A stretch of 64,000 nt of DNA, from contig NZ_WKKF01000002.1 of the NCBI RefSeq assembly GCF_009674765.1, positions 682,001-746,000 of the forward strand. The letters are read 5' to 3'. Every line of letters begins with the position of its first letter. The first letter of the stretch is position 1. The notes below the pieces were generated by a model that saw only the letters and a program-made list of their open reading frames with translations, was not told the DNA's origin and did not search any database. Source of the DNA: Metabacillus idriensis. Its GTDB lineage: Bacteria > Bacillota > Bacilli > Bacillales > Bacillaceae. Both the position numbers and the translations under genes were made by a program. Shown here piece after piece: positions 40,614 to 48,083 of this stretch.

Positions 40614-41277
40614 AAAACCGGACATTTGCCTTACAACACTTAACAAATTGCCAGTCGAAGAAGTACCTATCAACATTGCGTATAAACATAAAGAATGGTT
40701 AAAAGAGCAGTACTACAGCCTTGAACTATCCCTTCTTGATATCGCGGAAATTACTGGGGTTACAAGAAAGAATATTGAGTACTGGATGAGGAAATACGAG
40801 TTGAAACGAAGAGATAAAGCTACAAGATATACAGAAAGATGTTTGAAGAAGATATCCGAAACAAGTAAAGGCAGGGTTCCTTTTAGTAAAGGACTAACTA
40901 AATACGACCACCCTGCAATAATGAAAATTAGTGAAAGTGTTAGCGGGGAGAAGGCTGGGCGTTGGAAAGGTGGATACGGTGTTAATTCTACCGGTTATAG
41001 ATATGTAAGAGATATCAATCACCCTAACCGTGATAAAGATAATTACGTTCTTGAACACAGGTTGGTTATGGAAAAAGATTTAAATCGATATCTCACTTCC
41101 GAAGAGGTAGTCCATCACAGAGACAGAAATCGCCTAAATAACTGCTTAGAAAATCTTTACCTTTTTCCAAACAACCGATCACACACATGCTTCCACAACC
41201 ACCAAAAGTACTATGATCCGATGATTACCGAAGAAAAGTTTATGGAGGAGATTTTTTATGGAAAATACGGATATTAA
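40606..41277 (+). CDS. HNH homing-type endonuclease
   Basis: A 223-residue protein. An N-terminal HTH (LSLLDIAEITGVTRKNIEYWMRKYEL), a NUMOD-like basic linker (TSKGRVPFSKGLTKYDHP) and a C-terminal HNH core YVLEHRLVMEKDLNRYL..VVHHRDRNRLNNCLENLYLF. Low-CpG codons contrast with both neighbours, and it overlaps the next gene. It is probably a homing gene beside the kinase gene. Confidence 0.82.
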   Translation: MPRKPDICLTTLNKLPVEEVPINIAYKHKEWLKEQYYSLELSLLDIAEITGVTRKNIEYWMRKYELKRRDKATRYTERCLKKISETSKGRVPFSKGLTKYDHPAIMKISESVSGEKAGRWKGGYGVNSTGYRYVRDINHPNRDKDNYVLEHRLVMEKDLNRYLTSEEVVHHRDRNRLNNCLENLYLFPNNRSHTCFHNHQKYYDPMITEEKFMEEIFYGKYGY

Positions 41278-41824
41278 AATAGCTACTTGCGGACGCCTCA
41301 GATCGGGTAAAACAACCGCCGAGCAATACCTTTGCGCCATCCACGACTTCACACCGTTCGCTTTCGCCGATCCGCTGAAATATTCGTTCTATAACTTATT
41401 TCCGCAATATCGCAGTCAGCCGAAGCCACGCGCATTATTACAGAAGTACGGCGAGGATATGTGCGCAATCGATCCGCATGTATGGATACGGCCGACCTTC
41501 GAAAGCATTAAGCGTACAACCGGAATAGCAGCGATAGAAGGACGTACACCGCGCATCTTAATAACGGATTTGCGCAAGCAGACGGAGCTTGACGAAGTGA
41601 GACGGCAAGGGTTTACGGTGATCCGGATTACAGCACCCGAGGAATTGCGCATCAAGAGGGCGCGAGAAGCTGGCGATGACTTTAACGTTGAGGATTTGAC
41701 GCATCCGACGGAGATAAGCGTAGATGGATTCGACTGCGATTACGAAGTGAGTAACGAAGGGGATTCGTTTGATTTGTATGCGCAGTTAAATCGAATAATT
41801 TCGAAATTGGAGGCGGATAAATGA
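41258..41824 (+). CDS. Deoxynucleoside monophosphate kinase
   Basis: A 188-residue P-loop kinase with Walker A CGRLRSGKTTAEQY, a substrate-region FADPLKYSFYNLFP and VIRITAPEELRIKRA, the LID-like segment of T4 gp1-type dNMP kinases. It phosphorylates dNMPs from thymidylate synthase and host DNA breakdown. It starts inside the preceding homing-type gene, which ends just after its ATG. Confidence 0.82.
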   Translation: MENTDIKIATCGRLRSGKTTAEQYLCAIHDFTPFAFADPLKYSFYNLFPQYRSQPKPRALLQKYGEDMCAIDPHVWIRPTFESIKRTTGIAAIEGRTPRILITDLRKQTELDEVRRQGFTVIRITAPEELRIKRAREAGDDFNVEDLTHPTEISVDGFDCDYEVSNEGDSFDLYAQLNRIISKLEADK

Positions 41825-42744
41825 AAAACGGACTAACGGTACTCGAACTATTCTGCGGCGGAGGAATCGGCACTAACGGCATATTAGCAGCCGGTTACGA
41901 CGTTGTAAAGGCGCTAGACTTCGATAAGAACGCGGTAAAGGCATACCGGCATAACTTCGGAGATCACGTAGAGCAGGCGGACATCAATACGGTAGAGATA
42001 GGCAGTCTACCGGACACTGACGTCATCTTTGGCGGTCCGCCTTGTCAAGATTATTCGATCGCAGGTAAAGGCGAAGGTGAGGAAGGCGAGCGCGGCAAAC
42101 TCGTCTTTCGTTACATCGATATCATCGCGGAAAAGCAACCGAAGGCATTCATATTTGAAAACGTGAAGGGTTTAATCGGAAAGAAGCATCGTCATACATT
42201 TAACGCGCTACTAACGAAGTTTAACGAAATTGGTTACGAGGTCAATTGGAAATTAATAATGGCGTGGGATTACGGCGTAGCGCAGAAGAGAGAGCGCGTT
42301 TTCGTTGTCGGAATACGAAAAGACCTCGGATTCACTTACGCGTTTCCGAAGCCATTAGAAGGCGATTATAGAACAATTGTCCTGCGCGATGTGATCGGTG
42401 ATTTACCGGAACCTGCGCAACAGTCAAACGGAGGTCACCTCTCGGATAATTACGGCACTGAATACGAAATGGCAAACCGCAAAGAGTCATTCGATAAACC
42501 AGGCGCAACAGTAACGGCTCATCACCGGTGCAGTTATACGCATCCAGGCGAAGAACAGCGCAGGTTCACAGTCCGCGAGTGCATGCGGATCCAATCAGTG
42601 CCGGACAGCTACGTTATACCCGACGACATTTCACTATCTGCGCAATACAGAATCGTAGGAAACGGAATAGCGTCACGCGTCGCATGGTATATCGGTAAAG
42701 CTTTGGCGGAGCAACTTAACGCAGGCACAAAAAGCGAAATGTAG
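41821..42744 (+). CDS. DNA cytosine-5 methyltransferase
   Basis: A 307-residue C5 methyltransferase with ordered motifs: LELFCGGGIG (I), FGGPPCQDYS (IV, catalytic Cys), FENVKGL (VI), QKRERVFVVGIR (VIII), and RECMRIQS...YRIVGNGIA (IX-X). It would methylate cytosine in a short site and protect phage DNA from host restriction; SPbeta and phi3T encode similar enzymes. No cognate endonuclease is next to it. The start overlaps the kinase stop. Confidence 0.93.
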   Translation: MKNGLTVLELFCGGGIGTNGILAAGYDVVKALDFDKNAVKAYRHNFGDHVEQADINTVEIGSLPDTDVIFGGPPCQDYSIAGKGEGEEGERGKLVFRYIDIIAEKQPKAFIFENVKGLIGKKHRHTFNALLTKFNEIGYEVNWKLIMAWDYGVAQKRERVFVVGIRKDLGFTYAFPKPLEGDYRTIVLRDVIGDLPEPAQQSNGGHLSDNYGTEYEMANRKESFDKPGATVTAHHRCSYTHPGEEQRRFTVRECMRIQSVPDSYVIPDDISLSAQYRIVGNGIASRVAWYIGKALAEQLNAGTKSEM

Positions 42745-42756
42745 GAGGGAAGAATC

Positions 42757-42960
42757 GTGAGTAGTGTTGCAAGAGATATGGTGGAGGGTTATGAAGATAT
42801 AGCAAAAGAAATTCAGTCATTTTTATGGAAAGGGAAGCCTTTCAAAAGCGAAAAAATCGAAAGGTCTAATGAAGAAATAGAGGAATTTCTTGAGAGTATC
42901 CGACAGCAATGTCGCACTAATTATGAGAGTGGATCTTATAGCTTGGGTTGGAGAGATTAA
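42757..42960 (+). CDS. Phage protein of unknown function, 67 aa
   Basis: GTG start behind GGAGGGAAG. An acidic helical protein (VEGYEDIAKEIQSFLWKGKPF ... EEIEEFLESIRQQC). No family is recognised. It is convergent with the next, leftward gene. Confidence 0.55.
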   Translation: MSSVARDMVEGYEDIAKEIQSFLWKGKPFKSEKIERSNEEIEEFLESIRQQCRTNYESGSYSLGWRD

Positions 42961-42993
42961 TATCGAACTGCGGCATTCTTATGAAATAAAAAA

Positions 42994-43014
42994 GACGAGC
43001 GAATTAACCTCGTC
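42994..43014 (-). terminator. Terminator of the leftward gene
   Basis: Read leftward: GACGAG-gttaattcg-CTCGTC then six T. The gene's stop codon lies in the loop. Confidence 0.88.
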
Positions 43015-43450
43015 CTACTTCGTCAGGTGCTTCGTAATCATCGAGCTGAAATATCTCGGCACCGGCTGGATATGCGCCATACTCGCGCCCAACATGAACG
43101 AAGCGCAACGGAAGCTCATTCGCCTTGATTCCGATTTTACCTACGAAGTTACGCGCAGATGAATACGAGCGAGCATCGAATTTGAACGGTTTTACATCGG
43201 TAGCCCTAACGACTTCCGGCTTGGCGATAATCAGTCGCTTATTCACACCGTCATAGCCGACGATAAGGTTCGCAGGGATTCCGATACCCTTTCCGCTTGG
43301 TCCGAGTTTGAGCAGCGAGCGTGTTCCGGTGGATAAATACAGGCGCTGCTGCTTATCGATCGTGACATAAGCGGAGCCATTTCCGTAATTTTCGTTTGAT
43401 ATCCATTGGAACGTAGGTGATGCGGTATTCGGCGTAGCATTTTTCGACAT
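43004..43450 (-). CDS. Leftward phage protein of unknown function, possible AbrB-like DNA binder
   Basis: A 148-residue protein with GSAYVTIDKQQRLYLSTGTRSLLKLG, a beta-loop-helix that resembles the swapped-hairpin (AbrB) fold, followed by a second beta-rich half. It is the only leftward gene to the right of the lysogeny region and has its own promoter and terminator. That arrangement is typical of prophage genes expressed in the lysogen. The AbrB comparison is weak; no function is claimed. AAAGGACTG precedes the ATG. Confidence 0.65.
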   Translation of the reverse strand: MSKNATPNTASPTFQWISNENYGNGSAYVTIDKQQRLYLSTGTRSLLKLGPSGKGIGIPANLIVGYDGVNKRLIIAKPEVVRATDVKPFKFDARSYSSARNFVGKIGIKANELPLRFVHVGREYGAYPAGAEIFQLDDYEAPDEVGRG

Positions 43451-43491
43451 ATAACGTCAGTCCTTTCGTGTTTAACGAAGTATTTACGTTT

Positions 43492-43520
43492 ATTATACGC
43501 ACGAAAACGAAGAAAAACAA
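43492..43520 (-). promoter_or_regulatory. Sigma-A-type promoter of the leftward gene
   Basis: Read leftward: TTGTTT (43520-43515), 17 bp, TATAAT (43497-43492). Confidence 0.75.
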
Positions 43521-43538
43521 CATTAGGAGGCGATTATC

Positions 43539-45098
43539 ATTTTCAATCCAGACTTTTACCCGACACCGGAAGAATTGATCGAAGAACTTTTGTCGATGAG
43601 CATAAGAGGTAGCTTACCGAAAATTAAAGGTATGCGTTGGTATACCTTACGAGGTCGTGTATTAGAGCCGTCGGCAGGTAAAGGGAATATCGTCAAATAT
43701 ATAACGGAAAAAGGACAGTCATTAAAGGTGGACGCCATTGAAAACGACTCAGAGCTCGCGAGTTTCTTAATGGGTTCCGGATATAACGTTGTTTGGTCTG
43801 ACTTCCTTACATTCGAAACCTTCCGAGAATATGACGCTATTGTCATGAACCCTCCATTTAGTGCTTGTGATAAACACCTGTTACACGCCATCAAAGTTGC
43901 AAGCAAGCAGATTACTAAAGACTGTGAAATATACGCAATTATTAACGCGGAGACGATTAAGAACCCGTTTAGTACGGCTCGTAAAGAATTATCGCGCCTA
44001 CTAGACTTACATGACGCTCGAATAAAGTTCGTAAGCAATGCTTTTACCGCGGCTGAACGTAAAACGGGCGTAGAAGTGGCGCTTATTTACGTAAAAGTTA
44101 ACAGGAATAACGCTAGCGAAGATTTATATAGACGGACGGTTGAAGCGGTAAATGTGAAGAGCAGCGATCAGTCTACAGAAATCTCTAGCGCATTGAGTAC
44201 GTACGTTAAGCATCAAGAAGTCCAAGAACGTTTAGACGACATCACTCGCTTAATTAGCGAATACGAGATGGCAATCGAATTAGTACGTGAATCATACGAT
44301 TCAAATAAGCGTAAGGCAGACTTCCTAAGCTATATATCGAACGTAAATGGCGGAAAGCTACGTACACCTATCGATACTCTTGCGAAAGACTACGAGGAAG
44401 ACTTGAGTCAATTGCGCTCGACTTATTGGCAACTAATACTGCAAACGGAGAAATTTATGAAGATGCTAACGACAGAAGCGCGTGAAAAATTAAACCGACA
44501 ACTCGAATCGGCATCGGAATTAGAAATAAACGCTACCAACATTCAAATGCTGCTACACGCAATAATGGCAAATTCTAATGACATGTTAATCAGCAGCGTT
44601 GTAAGTATGTTCGAAAAGATAACGTCGTACAGTCGCCGTGAGTTTTCAACGAATATGCACTATTACAACGGTTGGAATACAAACGAGGCGTACAAGATCG
44701 GAAAGAAAATCATTTATCCGTTCTTTACAACTTTTAGCGAATGGGATATGGGAGAGCGCGAAAACGATTTTAAAGGCGTCGATTATCGCGTAAAAGGATT
44801 TATCTTCGACCTTCTTAAAGCGTTCGAACCATTCCGCGACGTTAGTTACGAATTCACAAAGACCGGTAAAGGCGAGTACAAAAACGATATACTGCGCTTC
44901 AAAATATTTATTAAAGGAACGGTTCATGTATGGTTTAGCGACTTAAAATCATTAAATAAAATTAACTACGTATGTGGGCGCAAATTTAACTGGCTCCCAA
45001 CGGAAGAAGAGATTAAAACGAATCAAAAAGCGCGGGAATATGTCGTCAAAGAATTCGGCAAAGATTCGCTAAATATAAAGCTATTGGAGGCGGAATAA
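43539..45098 (+). CDS. DNA methyltransferase-like protein with DUF4942 domain
   Basis: About 519 residues. A Rossmann methyltransferase with LEPSAGKGNIVKYI (AdoMet site), DAIENDSEL and IVMNPPFS (NPPF, adenine-type motif IV) is followed by coiled helices and a C-terminal DUF4942-type domain (RREFSTNMHYYNGW...YKIGKKIIYPFF). No ATG/GTG/TTG exists at the right place: homologous-looking sequence FNPDFYPTPEELIEELL begins right after an ATT codon at 43539 that has AGGAGG 8 bp upstream. I therefore take ATT as the start; starting at the TTG 43575 would remove this conserved end. Confidence 0.8.
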   Translation: MFNPDFYPTPEELIEELLSMSIRGSLPKIKGMRWYTLRGRVLEPSAGKGNIVKYITEKGQSLKVDAIENDSELASFLMGSGYNVVWSDFLTFETFREYDAIVMNPPFSACDKHLLHAIKVASKQITKDCEIYAIINAETIKNPFSTARKELSRLLDLHDARIKFVSNAFTAAERKTGVEVALIYVKVNRNNASEDLYRRTVEAVNVKSSDQSTEISSALSTYVKHQEVQERLDDITRLISEYEMAIELVRESYDSNKRKADFLSYISNVNGGKLRTPIDTLAKDYEEDLSQLRSTYWQLILQTEKFMKMLTTEAREKLNRQLESASELEINATNIQMLLHAIMANSNDMLISSVVSMFEKITSYSRREFSTNMHYYNGWNTNEAYKIGKKIIYPFFTTFSEWDMGERENDFKGVDYRVKGFIFDLLKAFEPFRDVSYEFTKTGKGEYKNDILRFKIFIKGTVHVWFSDLKSLNKINYVCGRKFNWLPTEEEIKTNQKAREYVVKEFGKDSLNIKLLEAE

Positions 45099-45196
45099 TG
45101 GGCGGAAAATCATCGTACGACAAACAAGCCAGCGACCGGAAGATGCCCGAACGATACGCGCTAGACAATAACGAAGGGAATGACGTAACGACATGA
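45098..45196 (+). CDS. Small hydrophilic phage protein, 32 aa
   Basis: MGGKSSYDKQASDRKMPERY... starts in the previous stop (TAATG) behind TGGAGG. Too short to classify. Confidence 0.45.
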   Translation: MGGKSSYDKQASDRKMPERYALDNNEGNDVTT

Positions 45197-45384
45197 GCGT
45201 TTGGAATAGGGATATAAGCCGTACTTACGCCGAATATAACGGAACTTTAGCAGTGCGTACGTGCAATTACTGCACCCGAAATTTACTATCGGATGAAACC
45301 GAAAAATATCACGAAGAGTACGGAACAGTATGTACGGAATGCGAAGATATTATCCGTGAGGAGGAACGTACTTGGAGAAGATAG
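45193..45384 (+). CDS. Zinc-ribbon phage protein, 63 aa
   Basis: Two CxxC pairs (RTCNYCTRNLL and TVCTECEDII) indicate one zinc site. It is coupled to the previous gene (ATGA) and overlaps the sigma-like gene. Function unknown. Confidence 0.65.
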   Translation: MSVWNRDISRTYAEYNGTLAVRTCNYCTRNLLSDETEKYHEEYGTVCTECEDIIREEERTWRR

Positions 45385-46043
45385 TACCGGACTATAACGT
45401 TAAACTAGAAAAAGACTACGAAACTATTCGCGACAAGATTAAGCGAGGCATGTTGCCGTTAGTAGCGAGAAATCCTGCAATAAATAAAGCGGTAACTGAA
45501 TATGTAGATGCGCAGACTGATTACTTTGACGAAAAGAGAGCGCGAGGAGCTCATCCCCCGATACAACTGCGCAACAGCCAAATGCTCAGTAAGTTTGCTA
45601 ACTTGGTAATGTACGAAGAGTTAAAGTGGAGTCACCCGGACAAAATGTCGATAGTCGATTATCCGATAATGAGCGATGCGCAAGAGTCTGCTAGGCAAGA
45701 TAAATACCGTCCTAATAGCGATTTGCAATACGGTGACAGGCGCTTTATGGGACGCCGGAAAACACACTTTACGGACGACTATGGCTCTCCGCAGGTCAGA
45801 AACAGTCGCGTAATTGATCCATACGATACTGCGATTGAATCCATCGGAGATTACCTGGACTTATATGATGCGCTAGATAATGCAGGACTGACCGAAAGAC
45901 AGCGACAAGCGATCGACCTCGTATATTTCGAAAGCATGACGCAAGAAGAGGCTGCGGAAGTTATTGGAGTCGGTCAGGATGTTGTAAGTAGGAGAATAAC
46001 GACATCTTTGCGAAAATTACGCGGATATTTAACGATAAATTAA
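45372..46043 (+). CDS. Second sigma-like phage transcription factor
   Basis: A 223-residue protein. The C-terminus LYDALDNAGLTERQRQAIDLVYFESMTQEEAAEVIGVGQDVVSRRI is a textbook sigma region 4 (LTERQRQAI...TQEEAAEVIGV HTH). The N-terminal part is less clearly region 2. Phage proteins of this kind direct late transcription (ArpU/RinA/sigma-like). TTG start behind GGAGG (7-8 bp). It sits just before the DNA-packaging block and is a candidate late regulator. Confidence 0.8.
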   Translation: MEKIVPDYNVKLEKDYETIRDKIKRGMLPLVARNPAINKAVTEYVDAQTDYFDEKRARGAHPPIQLRNSQMLSKFANLVMYEELKWSHPDKMSIVDYPIMSDAQESARQDKYRPNSDLQYGDRRFMGRRKTHFTDDYGSPQVRNSRVIDPYDTAIESIGDYLDLYDALDNAGLTERQRQAIDLVYFESMTQEEAAEVIGVGQDVVSRRITTSLRKLRGYLTIN

Positions 46044-46085
46044 GCGAAAGATACCATATTAAGCTTAATCAGTTACCTATATAGA

Positions 46086-46130
46086 CGCCGAAAGGGACTA
46101 AAATTTAACGCTCGCTTCGGCGGGTTTTTC
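46086..46130 (+). terminator. Terminator after the sigma-like gene
   Basis: CGCCGAA ... TTCGGCG followed by GGTTTTTC. A second small hairpin, GTCGG-gtaagct-CCGAC, follows at about 46154-46170 before the next gene. Confidence 0.8.
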
Positions 46131-46209
46131 TTTTGCGGAAATACAACGAACGAGTCGGGTAAGCTCCGACCTACTTTCCGTTATTTATTTAAACGGAGGT
46201 AATAACGCA

Positions 46210-47022
46210 ATGACGATAAAGATAATCGACATCTCCACCGGAGAAAACTTATCCGATCAATATACGCTAAGACACCGCAACCAAGACGAAGCATTTAAGC
46301 GGAAGCAAGCCACGACCAACGAGCGCGAATCTAACGGCAGACAGCGAGATTTCACCGCATCAAATATGCGCAACCTACACGAAGTTTACGACGTCTTAAC
46401 GACAGCGCAATGCGGTTATTTAATGCTGCTGCAGTGTTACGTCGGATATGACGACGGTATCCTTATTGACGCGAAGAAACAGCCGATGACAACAGCGGAT
46501 ATGATGTCCGTATTGCAGCTCGATAAGAAGCGCGCAACCTTCTACGATTTCCTCTCCGCATGCATAAATAACGATATCATACGCGAGATAGACGGTAAGT
46601 ACGCAGTTAATTCGCATTATCATTTCCGAGGTGCTTTCGGTAACCAGTTCGTTGTCAAGTCGTACACTTCGAAAATCAAGCGAGTCTATCGCGAAGTAAA
46701 GGCGGCTGACATCGGGCTTATTTACCGGATGCTTCCGTATGTTCATTACGAAACGAATGCGCTATGTACGAACCCTTACGAAAAGGATCCGTCAAAGATA
46801 CGCTGGTTTAATCGGAAAGAGTTGGCGCAAGAGATTGGCGTAGATCCAGCGACATTGGGACGGAGATTACCGAATATGACTTTCGATAAGGAGTACGTCG
46901 TAGCACGCATTAAGGTCGGAAGTGAACCGGAGAGATATACGTTTAATCCTCGTGTGTTCTACCGTAAGGATGGCGAACCTGATGCGACGTTAATAGCGAT
47001 GTTCAATACCGATAAAGTGTAA
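46210..47022 (+). CDS. Winged-helix replication/regulatory protein, 270 aa
   Basis: Two helix-turn-helix units are visible: VYDVLTTAQCGYLMLLQCYV...MTTADMMSVLQLDKKRATFYDFLSACINNDII (winged helix with wing) and WFNRKELAQEIGVDPATLGRRLPNM near the C-terminus. The layout resembles RepA/RepL-like initiators and phage antirepressor-type regulators. It stands alone between two terminators next to a large non-coding region, so it may act on that region. Confidence 0.6.
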   Translation: MTIKIIDISTGENLSDQYTLRHRNQDEAFKRKQATTNERESNGRQRDFTASNMRNLHEVYDVLTTAQCGYLMLLQCYVGYDDGILIDAKKQPMTTADMMSVLQLDKKRATFYDFLSACINNDIIREIDGKYAVNSHYHFRGAFGNQFVVKSYTSKIKRVYREVKAADIGLIYRMLPYVHYETNALCTNPYEKDPSKIRWFNRKELAQEIGVDPATLGRRLPNMTFDKEYVVARIKVGSEPERYTFNPRVFYRKDGEPDATLIAMFNTDKV

Positions 47023-47153
47023 AGATTAAAACCGTTGCAATATGCGTCCTATCGTCCTTTATTGCGATTATCATTAAGTACTATATATTCTGATGCGTAA
47101 TGCGGAACGTTAGTGACGCAAGGTTTAAGATTTACAAGACTAAGAAATAAATT

Positions 47154-47206
47154 GCCGCCTAAAAACGCTGAATCCCTTGTGGCTCTAAGCGCGAAGGCGG
47201 TTTTTT
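47154..47206 (+). terminator. Terminator after the winged-helix gene
   Basis: GCCGCC...CGCT with AGCG...GGCGG and six T. Confidence 0.85.
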
Positions 47207-47930
47207 GGTGTCCGAATAAAGTCACACATTCGGCTGATTTGTCCGAATAAGGTCACACTTAGTTCTCTACCGTAGTGAAGCGAATATGCCTGGCGAAATA
47301 CTACCGATATTACATACGTATATCCTAGCGATAGTTATATAAGAAGGAAGACGGATATCCATCGCAAAGCTGCCGTAATCCTGCGTAATAGAGTGCCGCA
47401 AATGCTCCGCTAAACATCGGCTGTAAACCCCCGACGGAAGACCCTTCGCCAAACTCACGGGGTTGCTTACGTTTAGCTGCGTAAATACCCCGATCATCCA
47501 GCGCAAATATACACCGCATCCTATGCAATAATCGCGGGAAATAATCGGATGATAGGCCGTACAAACGGCGCTATGACAACGATGTATAAAATAATGCATA
47601 GCGTATAGTCTTGCGCAGCTAACAAACGTTGATATGACGCGGTTATTCACATACGACAACTGCCGATAACCTTGATTATGTAAACACCGAATGAATGACG
47701 TATACAGCGATATGCAAAACGGCAGCAAAACGGAATTGTTCGAAAACGAGAAACAAATCTGAATTGTACGGGCGGGGGACACAATTCTGACAATTCAAAA
47801 TCACGTAACCAAAACGGCGCTACAATTTTTTCAAAGTCGATAGGTTGGCGCAAGAAGTCGGAAATAAGCTTATCGCAAGAGGGACGAATGCCTAACGCTC
47901 CTCCAGCCGGTAAGTTTATTTGCGTTTTAG
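47207..47930. ncRNA. Candidate large structured non-coding RNA or origin region
   Basis: About 720 bp with no convincing reading frame but many strong stems: CGGGGT-tgc-TTACG...CGTAA-at-ACCCCG (47458-47492), ATCATCC...GGATGAT, GCCGT-acaa-ACGGC, CGCTATG...CATAGCG, GGTTAT...ATAACC, and duplicated GAATTGT/ACAATTC arms (47733-47796). Phages are known to carry giant structured RNAs (GOLLD, ROOL); I cannot assign this to either class. A replication origin is the main alternative, given the neighbouring initiator-like gene and direct repeats. Strand is undecided. Confidence 0.4.
47210..47258. repeat. Tandem direct repeat
   Basis: GTCCGAATAAAGTCACAC (47210-47227) and GTCCGAATAAGGTCACAC (47241-47258) differ by one base, period 31 bp. 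They lie at the left edge of the non-coding region and look like paired protein-binding sites. Confidence 0.7.
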
Positions 47931-47969
47931 TGCGCGAAAGATAAATCTCGCGGGTATTATCATTTGAAG
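47931..47969 (+). promoter_or_regulatory. Dispersed phage motif, copy 4
   Basis: TGCGCG, 11 bp, TCGCGGGTATTATCAT, T, TGAAG. It lies between the non-coding region and the packaging/structural block. Confidence 0.75.
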
Positions 47970-48083
47970 CGAAATAGTTTGCGACTAGCTATCGCGAATG
48001 ACAAGCGACGTTTCTCCGACGTTGTTTTTCGCTTGTTTTATTTTAACGGAGAAAACGAATCACTACGGAGGGTGACGATAAAA

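Noticed and set aside
47267-47782. Leftward open frame of 171 codons in the non-coding region
   Set aside because: Composition is unnatural (many Cys, Tyr, Ser, Ile), there is no ribosome binding site, and a second frame (47325-47564) overlaps it. Strong stems across the region explain the lack of stops no better than chance.
47647-47853. Leftward frame containing IDFEKIVAPFWLRDFELSEL
   Set aside because: The first part looks protein-like and could be extended to an ATT behind GGAGGAG, but it degenerates into Cys/Arg-rich sequence at once. At most a gene remnant.
47845-47945. Short rightward stretch resembling LAQEVG of the upstream winged-helix protein
   Set aside because: The similarity covers only a few residues and needs a frame change; too little to call a duplicated fragment.
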